Positions 23,495-31,786 of a stretch of DNA of 37,627 nt are shown piece after piece; within the stretch, counting starts at the first letter, position 1, and every line of letters starts with the position of its first letter. The stretch comes from Faecimorpha stercoravium (lineage in GTDB: Bacteria; Bacillota; Clostridia; Lachnospirales; Bianqueaceae). The stretch lies in contig DVGT01000022.1 of assembly GCA_018712555.1 (NCBI GenBank), positions 1-37,627 on the forward strand, in the 5' to 3' direction. The notes below the pieces were generated by a model. That model was not told where the DNA came from, searched no databases, and worked only from the letters and a program-made list of their open reading frames with translations. The translations under genes were made by a program, and so were the position numbers.

Positions 23495-25230
23495 GATTTT
23501 ATTTTCGGTATATCAAGCCCTATCTGCCATTTTTCATCATCGGACCGATCCTGATGCTGACGGAAGTCGTCGGAGAGGTGCTGATGCCCCGATTGATGGC
23601 AAACATCATCAATTACGGTGTTACCGCAGAAAGTACTACCTACATACTGCAGACCGGCGGGCTCATGGTGCTGGTAGCACTCATGATGATGGGCGGCGGC
23701 GTAGGAGGCAATTATTTCGCGGCGAAAGCTTCGGTCAGCTTTTCTTCGGACCTCCGGGCGGATCTATATAAGAAGGTACAGAGCTTTTCGTTTGCGAATC
23801 TGGATCATTTTCACACAGGATCGCTGGTCACCCGGCTGACGAATGATGTGACGCAGCTACAAAATATCACACGAATGAGCCTTGTGATGATGCTAAGAGC
23901 ACCGGGCATGATGATCGGCGCGATTATCATGGCGACGCAGATCAACGCCAGTCTGGCCGTTATCATCGGCGTGATCGCACCGATTCTGATCGTGATCATC
24001 GGCATCATCATGAAGACGGCGTTTCCACGGTTTATGCTGATGCAGAAAAAGATCGACGCACTCAATACGGGCATTCAGGAAAACTTGACCAATGTACGTG
24101 TCATCAAATCGTTTGTGCGGGAGGATTTTGAGGAGAAACGTTTCTGTGATAAGACCGAAGATCTGCGGGAAAAATCATTGCAGGCGCTGAAGATGATGGT
24201 TATGACGATGCCGATCATGACGCTGGCCATGAATATCACAACATTGGCCGTGGTCTGGTTTGGTGGGCAGCAGGTTTTGGTCGGCGACATGCTGATCGGC
24301 GATTTGATTTCTTTTACCACATACGTGGTACAGATCTTGTCTTCGCTCATGATGGTTGCGATGATTGTCCTGCAGAGTTCTCGTGCGATGGCTTCTTCTA
24401 AGCGTATCAAGGAAGTCATGAATGAAAAATTGGATCTGACGGATGAGAATGCGGCGCAGAAGGATAAAAAGGTAGTGGAAGGCAAGGTGGAGTTTCATCA
24501 TGTGAATTTCCGCTATTACAAGGATCATGCGGAGTGGGTGCTGGAAGATATCGATTTTACTGCATATCCGGGAGAGATTCTGGGTATTATCGGCTCTACC
24601 GGAAGCGGAAAGAGTACGCTGGTGCAGTTGATTCCCCGCCTATATGATGTGGATGAAGGACAGATTCTGGTAGATGGTGTGGATGTACGGGACTACTCGC
24701 TGGAAAATCTGAGACAGGGCGTAGGTATGGTATTGCAGAAAAACGTGCTGTTTTCTGGTTCGATTGAGGAAAATCTCCGTTGGGGCGATGAGGAAGCCAG
24801 TGAAGAACGGATTCGGCAGGCCGCACAGGCTGCGCAGGCCCATGATTTTGTGTCCGGGTTTACAGACGGATATGAGACCGAACTAGGGCAGGGTGGTGTC
24901 AATGTCTCTGGCGGACAGAAACAGCGCCTTTGTATCGCGCGGGCTCTCTTGAAAAAGCCGAAGATTCTGATTCTGGATGATTCCACCAGTGCGGTGGATA
25001 CAGCGACGGAGGCGCGGATTCGCGAAGCGTTTCGCACGTCGCTCAAGGATACGACAAAAATCATCATTGCGCAGCGGATCAGTTCGGTCATTGAGGCGGA
25101 TCGGATTCTTGTGATCGATGAAGGACGTATTGTCGGACAGGGCACACATGAGGAGCTGCTGGAAAGCAATAAGGCCTATCAGGAGATTTATTATTCCCAG
25201 CAGGATAAACAGAAGGAGGTGAGCGCCTGA
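23491..25230 (+). CDS. Heterodimeric ABC exporter, subunit with degenerate ATPase site
   Basis: A 579-residue half-transporter with six membrane helices (about 15-300) fused to a nucleotide-binding domain: Walker A G-S-T-G-S-G-K-S-T (368-376), signature V-S-G-G-Q (472-476), Walker B L-I-L-D-D (catalytic Glu replaced by D497) and Q528 in place of the H-loop His (I-I-A-Q-R). Such changes mark the inactive-site subunit of heterodimeric exporters (BmrC/TM287 type). The start at 23491 has GGAGGAGCAGGAG upstream and overlaps the marR stop; the partner starts on its stop codon. It probably exports drugs or amphipathic compounds; substrate unknown. Confidence 0.92.
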   Translation: MRFYFRYIKPYLPFFIIGPILMLTEVVGEVLMPRLMANIINYGVTAESTTYILQTGGLMVLVALMMMGGGVGGNYFAAKASVSFSSDLRADLYKKVQSFSFANLDHFHTGSLVTRLTNDVTQLQNITRMSLVMMLRAPGMMIGAIIMATQINASLAVIIGVIAPILIVIIGIIMKTAFPRFMLMQKKIDALNTGIQENLTNVRVIKSFVREDFEEKRFCDKTEDLREKSLQALKMMVMTMPIMTLAMNITTLAVVWFGGQQVLVGDMLIGDLISFTTYVVQILSSLMMVAMIVLQSSRAMASSKRIKEVMNEKLDLTDENAAQKDKKVVEGKVEFHHVNFRYYKDHAEWVLEDIDFTAYPGEILGIIGSTGSGKSTLVQLIPRLYDVDEGQILVDGVDVRDYSLENLRQGVGMVLQKNVLFSGSIEENLRWGDEEASEERIRQAAQAAQAHDFVSGFTDGYETELGQGGVNVSGGQKQRLCIARALLKKPKILILDDSTSAVDTATEARIREAFRTSLKDTTKIIIAQRISSVIEADRILVIDEGRIVGQGTHEELLESNKAYQEIYYSQQDKQKEVSA

Positions 25231-27086
25231 TGGCACGATCAGCAGAAGAACTCTTGAAGAAATATCAATCTCTGGGGAAAGTGCCGCAGGGCGGCAGGGG
25301 ACCCGGTGGAGGTCCTGGCGGCGGAAAGAACCGCGGATTCGGTGGAAAGCCCAAGGATACGCAGGGATCCATCCTGCGGCTCTTGAGATATCTGAATCCG
25401 TATAAATTTCATGTACTGATCGCTTTTATCTGTGTTCTGATTTCTACGGGAGCCACTTTGGCCGGCTCCTATATGCTGCGTCCGATTATCAATGGGCTGG
25501 TGGATAATGCGGACCTGTGGAGTCTGGCGTTATCTCTGGGGTATATGGCTGCCATCTATCTGGCAGGCGTCATCGCCAGTTATGCGCAGCAGCGCCTGAT
25601 GATCTGGGTGTCGCAGAGCGTCCTGAAGAACATCCGGGATGACCTGTTTCGCAAGCTGCAGAATCTGCCGGTGCGGTACTATGATACACACAGCAATGGC
25701 GAACTCATGAGCCGTTTCATGAATGATGTGGATGCCATTGGGGAAATGATGAATCACTCTGTCATTCAGCTTTTCTCAGGGTCTATCACGCTGATCGGTA
25801 CGTTCATTCTTATGATGAGCATGAATCTCTGGCTGACACTGATTACGATCGTTTTCGTACCGCTGGTGGCGCGTGTCGGCGGTCTGATTGCTTCTCGCAG
25901 CCGCCGCTTCTATAGAGCGCAGCAGGCGGCCCTGGGTGCGGTCAATGGATATGTAGAGGAGTCGATCACGGGACAGAAAGTGGTGAAGGTCTTCTGTCAT
26001 GAGGATGTCTGTGAGGAGGAGTTTGGTCTGCTCAACAAAGACCTGCGGGATAAGCAGATTAAAGCGCAGTTCTTTGGCGGTCTGATGGGTCCAGTTCTGG
26101 GCAACATGAGCCAGATCACCTATGCGATCACTGCTTGCATCGGCGGTATTCTCTGCCTCACACAAGGCTTTGATGTGGGTGGTTTTTCGGTCTTTGTCAA
26201 TTATTCGAGGCAGTTCAGCCGGCCTATCAATGAGATCTCCATGCAGGTAAACACTATTTTCTCCGCATTGGCCGGCGCGGAACGTGTTTTTGCGGTCATG
26301 GATGAGGAGCCGGAGGCTGCGGATGCACCGGACGCGCTGGAAGTGCCGGAGCTGAAGGGACATGTGCAGATGCAGCACGTTTACTTTGGCTATGATCCAG
26401 AGGTGCAGATCCTGAAGGACATCAGTCTGTACGCGAAACCGGGACAGAAGATTGCCTTTGTAGGTTCTACCGGTGCGGGGAAGACGACGATCACAAATCT
26501 GCTGAGCCGTTTCTACGATATTCAGGAAGGCTCCATTCTGGTAGATGGTCATGATTTATACGATTATAAGCGCAAGTTTATCCGCAGCAATATCGCGATG
26601 GTTTTGCAGGATACCCATCTGTTTACGGGTACCGTAATGGAAAATATTCGGTATGGCAGGCTGGATGCCACAGATGAGGAGATTATCGAAGCGGCGAAGT
26701 CGGTCAGCGCCCATCACTTTATCGTACGTCTGTCCGATGGATACCAGACGATGATCGAAGGTGACGGTGCGAACTTGAGCCAAGGACAACGCCAGCTCTT
26801 AAATATCGCCAGGGCAGCCATATCCAAGGCGCCGATTCTGGTATTGGATGAGGCGACCAGTTCTGTGGACACCAGAACAGAGAAGCAGATCGAACGAGGA
26901 ATGGATGCTCTTATGGCGACGCGGACGACCTTCGTCATTGCTCATCGGCTTTCCACTGTGCGAAACGCGAATGCGATCATGGTCCTGGAACACGGCGTCA
27001 TCATTGAGCGAGGCACCCATGAGGAGCTTTTGGCGCAAAAAGGTCGCTATTATGAGTTGTATACCGGAAAGGCAGAATTGGATTAA
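25230..27086 (+). CDS. Heterodimeric ABC exporter, catalytically complete subunit
   Basis: A 618-residue half-transporter with a Gly-rich cytoplasmic N-terminal extension (about 20-42), six membrane helices (about 55-345) and a nucleotide-binding domain with Walker A G-S-T-G-A-G-K-T-T, signature L-S-Q-G-Q-R, Walker B L-V-L-D-E-A-T-S-S-V-D and a normal H-loop (I-A-H-R). It supplies the intact catalytic Glu and His that its partner lacks, so the pair should work as one asymmetric exporter. The start overlaps the partner's stop codon (TGATG), behind AGGAGG. Its 3' end overlaps the convergent FAD-Rieske gene by 4 bp, with no terminator in between. Confidence 0.93.
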   Translation: MARSAEELLKKYQSLGKVPQGGRGPGGGPGGGKNRGFGGKPKDTQGSILRLLRYLNPYKFHVLIAFICVLISTGATLAGSYMLRPIINGLVDNADLWSLALSLGYMAAIYLAGVIASYAQQRLMIWVSQSVLKNIRDDLFRKLQNLPVRYYDTHSNGELMSRFMNDVDAIGEMMNHSVIQLFSGSITLIGTFILMMSMNLWLTLITIVFVPLVARVGGLIASRSRRFYRAQQAALGAVNGYVEESITGQKVVKVFCHEDVCEEEFGLLNKDLRDKQIKAQFFGGLMGPVLGNMSQITYAITACIGGILCLTQGFDVGGFSVFVNYSRQFSRPINEISMQVNTIFSALAGAERVFAVMDEEPEAADAPDALEVPELKGHVQMQHVYFGYDPEVQILKDISLYAKPGQKIAFVGSTGAGKTTITNLLSRFYDIQEGSILVDGHDLYDYKRKFIRSNIAMVLQDTHLFTGTVMENIRYGRLDATDEEIIEAAKSVSAHHFIVRLSDGYQTMIEGDGANLSQGQRQLLNIARAAISKAPILVLDEATSSVDTRTEKQIERGMDALMATRTTFVIAHRLSTVRNANAIMVLEHGVIIERGTHEELLAQKGRYYELYTGKAELD

Positions 27087-28381
27087 AGTTTTAGATCTTC
27101 TATGGCAGGATTGTCAATCAGGCGGCCTTCCGCTGTAAAGCGAGAACCGTGACAAGGACAGTCCCAGGTGTGTTCATGAGAATTCCATTGGAGTGCGCAG
27201 CCCATGTGGGAGCAACGAGGAGAGGCGGGGATCAGCAAATGGGTCACCGCCTCAAATCCGTTGATGGCAAGCTGTGGACGGAGTATGGTCCGAGACGGAG
27301 AAAAGATTTCCGCATAGGGGCTTTTGTGTTCCGCGACAAGATCGGAGAGAATCATGGCGGCTACCATAGCGGAGGTCATCCCCCACTTGTTGAATCCGGC
27401 TGCCACATAAAGATGGGGTGTATTCGCGGAGTAAGGACCGATATAGGGAACTCCGTCCAGTGTCATACAGTCCTGCGTGGCCCAGTGATAGGCTTCCGTC
27501 GCATGAGGATAATATTGCTGCGAAAATTCCCGGAGTTCCCGCCAGTTTTCACCCCGTTTTCCGGTACGGTGTCCGCCGCCGCCGATGAATAACAGGTCTT
27601 TATAATTGCGGAACGATAATCCTTTCTGGGCTTCATCCACATACATTCCCTTTACCGTCGGTGCATTTTTGAGGGCTATGACATAGGAACGGTGCTGATA
27701 CAGCTTGATAAAATAACTCCCGTGCCGATTGAGAAATGGAAAATGTGTCGTGATAATGATTTTTTCGGCGCGGATCCGGCCCTGATCCGTCACCGCCGTC
27801 GTCCCCAGCAGTTCTCGTACCGGCGTATGCTCATAAATATGCAGATCCTTCGCGATGGCCGAAAGAAATTTCAGCGGATGGAACTGTGCCTGACGAGGCA
27901 AACGCACAGCGCCAGCCACAGGAAAAGGAAGCGGAAGACATTCCGTAAATGCTCCATGTCCTCCTAACTTTTCCAGGGCGCGGATCTCTCGTTCGATTCT
28001 TGCCCGGTCGGTGCGAGAATACACATAGGAATCCTTCTCTTCAAAATCGCACGAAATATTTCGACATAGTTTTCGATACCGATTCAATGCCACCTCATTC
28101 GCCTTCCAGTATTGCCAGGCACGATTCAGTCCGAATCGGCGGATCAACTGATCATAAATCAGTCCGTGCTGGATCGTGATCTTCGCAGTTGTATTCTTTG
28201 TGACTCCACTGCCGATCGTTTCGGCTTCTGTCAGAACATAATTTACGCCGGCGCGCTGTAGCATATAGGCACACAAAACGCCAGCCATTCCACCTCCAAT
28301 AATGAGTACATCCGTCTTGATGTCCTTTTGCAGTGCCTCAAATGCCGCCTGTCGTGAGGTTTGTTCCCATAAAGACTTCAT
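27083..28381 (-). CDS. FAD-dependent oxidoreductase with C-terminal Rieske domain
   Basis: A 432-residue protein with two parts. Residues about 24-330 are a DadA/GlpO-like FAD domain with the dinucleotide motif G-G-G-M-A-G (29-34). The C-terminal 60 residues form a Rieske [2Fe-2S] domain with ligands C390-x-H392 and C408-x-x-H411. This fusion is widespread in Firmicutes and poorly characterised; it presumably passes electrons from an amine or similar substrate through FAD to the cluster. There is no signal peptide. The ATG at 28381 is chosen from AAGGAGG upstream, rather than the ATG five codons earlier. A promoter is not obvious, because the upstream DNA runs straight into repeat array 2. 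Confidence 0.9.
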   Translation of the reverse strand: MKSLWEQTSRQAAFEALQKDIKTDVLIIGGGMAGVLCAYMLQRAGVNYVLTEAETIGSGVTKNTTAKITIQHGLIYDQLIRRFGLNRAWQYWKANEVALNRYRKLCRNISCDFEEKDSYVYSRTDRARIEREIRALEKLGGHGAFTECLPLPFPVAGAVRLPRQAQFHPLKFLSAIAKDLHIYEHTPVRELLGTTAVTDQGRIRAEKIIITTHFPFLNRHGSYFIKLYQHRSYVIALKNAPTVKGMYVDEAQKGLSFRNYKDLLFIGGGGHRTGKRGENWRELREFSQQYYPHATEAYHWATQDCMTLDGVPYIGPYSANTPHLYVAAGFNKWGMTSAMVAAMILSDLVAEHKSPYAEIFSPSRTILRPQLAINGFEAVTHLLIPASPRCSHMGCALQWNSHEHTWDCPCHGSRFTAEGRLIDNPAIEDLKL

Positions 28382-28460
28382 AGGTTCCTCCTTCATTCTT
28401 GTTTTTCAATAGTGTGACACAAATGGCGGCAACTATGCAAAAGACGGGGTATCTCCGTTA

Positions 28461-29376
28461 GCGTATAAAAGGGTTTGAGATTATACGCAGAGGTGCGATT
28501 CTGGCGACGCGAAGTTTGAGATGGCGTATAAAAAGGTTGCTAAGGGAACGAGATTATACGCCGTACTAGGATTTTGGCTACGCGAAGTTTGAGATGGTGT
28601 AAAAAGAGGTTGCTAAAGGAACGAGATTATACGCTGAGGTGCGATTTTGGCTGCTCGAAATGCGAGATGGCGTATAAAAAGGTTTGAGATTATACGCTGA
28701 GGTACGACTTTGGCTACGCGAAGTTCGACATAGCGTATAAAAAGGTTTCTAAAGGAACAAGATTACACGCTGAGGTACGACTTTGGCGACTCGAAGTTCG
28801 ACATAACGTATAAAAAGATTGCTAAAGGAACGAGATTATACGCCGTACTGGGATTTTGGCTACGCGAAGTTTGAGATGGCGTATAAAGAGGTTTGAGATT
28901 ATACGCTGCGCCGCGACTTTGGCGACTCAAAGTTCGACATAGCGTATAAAAAGATTGCTAAAGGAACAAGATTATACGCAGAGGTGCGATTCTGGTGACG
29001 CAAAGTTCGAGATGGCGTATAAAGAAGTTTCTAAGGGAACGAGATTATACGCTGCGCCGTGATTCTGGCTGCTCGAAGTTCGAGATGGCGTATAAAGAAG
29101 TTTCTAAAGGAACGAGATTATACGCCGTACTGCGATTTTGGCTGCTCAAAATGCGAGATGGCGTATAAAGAGGTTTGAGATTATACGCTGAGGTGCGATT
29201 CTGGCGACTCGAAGTTCGAGATAGCGTATAAAGAAGTTTCTAAAGGAATGAGATTATACGCTGCGCCGCGATTCTGGCTGCTCGAAGTTCGACATAGCGT
29301 ATAAAAAAGGTTGCCAAGCGAGATTATACGCCATGCTGCGATTCTACTCGCTTGAATTTTCAATTTGCATATAATT
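28461..29376 (-). repeat. Repeat array 2 (63/73-bp units, inverted relative to array 1)
   Basis: Fourteen unit starts (GCGTATAA or close variants) lie at 28461, 28524, 28597, 28670, 28733, 28806, 28879, 28942, 29015, 29088, 29161, 29224, 29297 and 29367. The spacings are 63 or 73 bp, with a final one of 70. Short units read GCGTATAA-N12-TTATACGC, long units have about 22 bases inside (adding a GCTAAAGGAAC-like block); both continue with a ~35-base variable block. Reverse-complemented, the blocks match array 1 (TTCGAG, CAGAATC and CGGCGCAGCGTATAA segments), so it is the same family on the other strand. The first bases after TTATACGC occur in a few alternative versions shuffled between units. 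No gene is supported. Confidence 0.88.
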
Positions 29377-29520
29377 TCTTCTGCGGATGATGCAAAAACT
29401 GAAACGAACTGCTTTTTTTTGCAGTTCGTTTCCTATTTCATTCCTTTTAGAATTGAATTACACGCAAGGTCACATTTTCGTAGAAGAAATCTCGATTCTG
29501 CGTATATATAGAACAACAGG
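29377..29520 (+). repeat. Solitary array-1-type unit at the end of array 2
   Basis: This contains the array 1 hairpin block in forward orientation: a perfect 11-bp stem AAACGAACTGC / GCAGTTCGTTT (29402-29431) around eight Ts, then AGAATTGAATTACACGCAAGG and a degraded right end (CTGCGTATATA, about 29498-29508). Confidence 0.7.
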
Positions 29521-29537
29521 ACTATATTGGGGGGGGG

Positions 29538-29711
29538 ATGAATGAAAAGACGGGTCGTTGCAAAATAGATGAGAAATCATCTCTCAGCTGGACTAATGAG
29601 AAAACTCCCGGATTTCTCAGCTTTATGGAATGTCCTGGAAACGAAAAAGGAGTCCGTGCATTCACGGAACTCCTTAGGAGATCATACTCTTTCATTCTGT
29701 ATCAATGGTGA
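29538..29711 (+). CDS. Possible small protein behind a poly-G tract
   Basis: A 57-codon frame starts with ATG directly after nine consecutive Gs and ends at a TGA (29709-29711). The hypothetical product starts M-N-E-K-T-G-R-C-K-I and ends L-Y-Q-W. There is no recognisable domain, and the frame covers the terminator hairpin of the gene coming from the other side, so it may be chance. It is listed because the G-run could act as a ribosome binding site and is prone to length change. Confidence 0.2.
   Translation: MNEKTGRCKIDEKSSLSWTNEKTPGFLSFMECPGNEKGVRAFTELLRRSYSFILYQW
29644..29679 (-). terminator. Terminator of the beta-glucuronidase gene
   Basis: On the minus strand, AAGGAGT-T-CCGTG / CACGG-ACTCCTT (12 paired bases, 4-base loop) is followed by TTTTT, about 70 bp after the stop codon of the glycosidase. 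Confidence 0.82.
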
Positions 29712-29746
29712 GACCGGCGTAGGTATTTTGCAACAGCCCCTTTATG

Positions 29747-31405
29747 TTAGTCTTTTTTGAATTTGCCGTACTGCTCTTTGACAGTTTGATAGGCTAATTT
29801 GGGACGACGATATTCATCTACGATACCTTTATTGTTTTTCGAGCGGGGGCGTGTGGAGAACCATTCGCGCGATACACGGACGTCGCAGAATTGCCAGATG
29901 AAGATGCCGCTGCAGCCTTCTTTAGAGAGGACGCCTTCGATTTGCTGAGAAAGTGCGTAAGCCTGATAATCTTCTGTCCATTTGTCGAGATTAGCGTCGC
30001 GATAGCCATAGATACCGCCAGCGCCAATTTCCGTGATGAGGAAAGGCTTTCCTTTACCGGCCGTTTCCTGAATCCAACTATAGAGCTCGTCCAGATATTC
30101 TTTGACAGGACGATCATGATACCATAGCGGATAAATGTTAAAGGATACGATATCCGGCAGATCCAGGCAGATATCCTTGAAATGTTTGCAGCTTGCAAAG
30201 GAAGTCGGACGAGAAGGATCCAGGGATTTGATCTGTGCAAACTGGCGCTCGTAGCAAGAGCGGCCATATTCCGTTTCGCTGGCGCATTCATTCAGGATTC
30301 CCCAAATGATGATGGAAGGATGATTGAAATGATCGCGGATCATCTCGGCAATGCAGTCCTCGCACTGCTGCTCAAAATTCGGATTGCGCATCTTCTCTTC
30401 GCTGAGCCCTCTGGCGTGATTTTCTTCCCAGACCATGAAGCCCTTCTCATCACAAAGATCCAAGAACAACGAATCATTCGGATAGTGAGAGGTTCGCACG
30501 GCATTGGCGTTAAGGTCGCGGAAAAGATTCAGATCCTGATCCATTGCGCTCATGGGAAGTGCGCAGCCGAACAGAGGATGATCCTCGTGACGGCAGAAAC
30601 CGCGGATCTGGATGGGCTGTCCATTGAAAAGGATTTCCTTGCCTACAATTTTGATCTCGCGAAAGCCGACGCGATCAATCAGATCATCACAGATCGGTCC
30701 GTCGTCCAGAGCCAGAGTGACGGTTGCATAATATAATGTAGGATTTTCAGGAAAATAGGGGACGGCATTATCGCAATGGATCACGGCAGAGAGGGTTTTT
30801 CTGCTCTCGGCGGGGACTTCTACGGAGCCAAAGGAATGAGAGCCGACCTCCAACGTCACTTCGGTGTTAGCAATGTGATTCGTTTTGCTGATATTTCGTA
30901 AGGAAACTTCCACAGCAAGATCCCAATGGACTTCCTTGAAAATGGGAGTCATATGGATCCATTCGATAAAGACATCGGGAACGATTTCCAGACTGACAGG
31001 ACGGGAGATACCGCCATAAGAATAATAATCGTTAGGGATATGCAGGGCAGATTGCTCAGAGAAAGCGTTGGATACGCGAACTTCTACGAGATGTGTCTTT
31101 TCCTCCGCGGCGGGATAAACCGCATCGAAAGAAGTAAAAGCATTATAATGATGAGCAATCTTCTGACCATCGATGAAAACATCCGCAGTGTGACTGACGC
31201 CTTCGAAGACGAGACGAAGGTTGCCGCCCGCCTGAAGTTCGTGGCTGTACACGGCGGTGCCGCGATAGCTGCCAAAGCCGGGATAGGTTTCCCAACAACT
31301 AGGAACCGATACCTGGAAGGGTTCTGCGTCGCCAGCGGTAAACTGCCAGAGATGGTTCAGGTCGATCTGTGGACGAATTTTATGTGTAGAAAATGTACGA
31401 ATCAT
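29747..31405 (-). CDS. uidA: Beta-glucuronidase, glycoside hydrolase family 2
   Basis: A 552-residue intracellular GH2 enzyme: N-terminal sugar-binding jelly roll (about 15-145), immunoglobulin-like domain (about 146-250), and a TIM barrel (about 255-545) with R-T-S-H-Y-P (304-309), acid/base E373 in L-N-E-C and nucleophile E459 in I-T-E-I-G-A-G. The N-x-K motif (N524-N525-K526, then G) is the carboxylate-recognition mark that separates glucuronidases from galactosidases. The stretch after W-E-E-N-H-A is short, so the large loop 1 of the E. coli enzyme is missing. It would release glucuronic acid from drug, steroid or plant glucuronides taken into the cell. No signal peptide; RBS CAGGAGG; own promoter at 31442-31470; monocistronic. 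Confidence 0.92.
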   Translation of the reverse strand: MIRTFSTHKIRPQIDLNHLWQFTAGDAEPFQVSVPSCWETYPGFGSYRGTAVYSHELQAGGNLRLVFEGVSHTADVFIDGQKIAHHYNAFTSFDAVYPAAEEKTHLVEVRVSNAFSEQSALHIPNDYYSYGGISRPVSLEIVPDVFIEWIHMTPIFKEVHWDLAVEVSLRNISKTNHIANTEVTLEVGSHSFGSVEVPAESRKTLSAVIHCDNAVPYFPENPTLYYATVTLALDDGPICDDLIDRVGFREIKIVGKEILFNGQPIQIRGFCRHEDHPLFGCALPMSAMDQDLNLFRDLNANAVRTSHYPNDSLFLDLCDEKGFMVWEENHARGLSEEKMRNPNFEQQCEDCIAEMIRDHFNHPSIIIWGILNECASETEYGRSCYERQFAQIKSLDPSRPTSFASCKHFKDICLDLPDIVSFNIYPLWYHDRPVKEYLDELYSWIQETAGKGKPFLITEIGAGGIYGYRDANLDKWTEDYQAYALSQQIEGVLSKEGCSGIFIWQFCDVRVSREWFSTRPRSKNNKGIVDEYRRPKLAYQTVKEQYGKFKKD

Positions 31406-31441
31406 GGGTGTGACCTCCTGAGTTTTTTTGAATATGTGTAC

Positions 31442-31470
31442 AGAATACTACACGGGACGCCCCCTGTCAA
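31442..31470 (-). promoter_or_regulatory. Promoter of the beta-glucuronidase gene
   Basis: On the minus strand, consensus TTGACA (31465-31470), 17 bp, TATTCT (31442-31447). The spacer contains a GC-rich GGGGGCGTCCC stretch, which could be bound by a regulator. Confidence 0.8.
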
Positions 31471-31527
31471 GCATAGAAAATGCATAGAGAGTAAATTTTT
31501 GCATATATACAAGAGGAAGAAAAAGGC

Positions 31528-31642
31528 TTGTCTTTAGACGGGGGAACATGGTATAATAGGCGTGGCTTGATAGATATCTAGTGCTGCAGGGATTGAGCCA
31601 CGCCCTGAGTTTGCCGCCAGAGGGCGTCAAACTCCGACGGAA
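31528..31642 (+). promoter_or_regulatory. Two-hairpin leader module, copy B (with promoter)
   Basis: -35 TTGTCT (31528-31533), 18 bp, -10 TATAAT (31552-31557), then the module: arm GGCGTGGC (31559-31566), 30 variable bases, arm GCCACGCC (31597-31604), hairpin 2 GAGTTTG-C-CGCC-AGAG-GGCG-T-CAAACTC (31607-31634) and CGACGGAA. It is followed after 12 bp by copy C. No T-run follows either hairpin, so it is not a simple terminator. Confidence 0.75.
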
Positions 31643-31654
31643 GTCTCATTGGGG

Positions 31655-31745
31655 TATAATAGGCGTGGCTTGATAGTTATCCAGTACTGCGGGTACTGAG
31701 CCACGCCCTGAGTTTGCCGCCAGAGGGCGTCAAACTCCGACGGAA
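31655..31745 (+). promoter_or_regulatory. Two-hairpin leader module, copy C (tandem)
   Basis: A near-perfect repeat of copy B, 103 bp further on. About six substitutions, all inside the first loop, separate the two; both stems are identical. It keeps the TATAAT box (31655-31660) but has no recognisable -35. The gene for the OYE-like enzyme starts 42 bp after it, with GAGGAGGG as ribosome binding site. Confidence 0.75.
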
Positions 31746-31786
31746 TGGTATTGTGCAGAGGATGATCAATGTGAGGAGGGTGTCAC

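Noticed and set aside
28461..29376. CRISPR array
   Set aside because: Units are regularly spaced, but there are no unique spacers: the blocks between the conserved ends are themselves variants of one another, and no cas genes are present in the window.
29569..29760. 63-codon frame overlapping the glucuronidase 3' end
   Set aside because: No ribosome binding site, it runs through the terminator hairpin into the opposite gene, and no recognisable sequence.
31552..31745. TPP, ZTP, c-di-GMP, fluoride or other familiar riboswitch classes for the leader module
   Set aside because: The core sequences I remember for these classes are absent; only a short CCGCC segment is reminiscent of ZTP and its surroundings do not fit.
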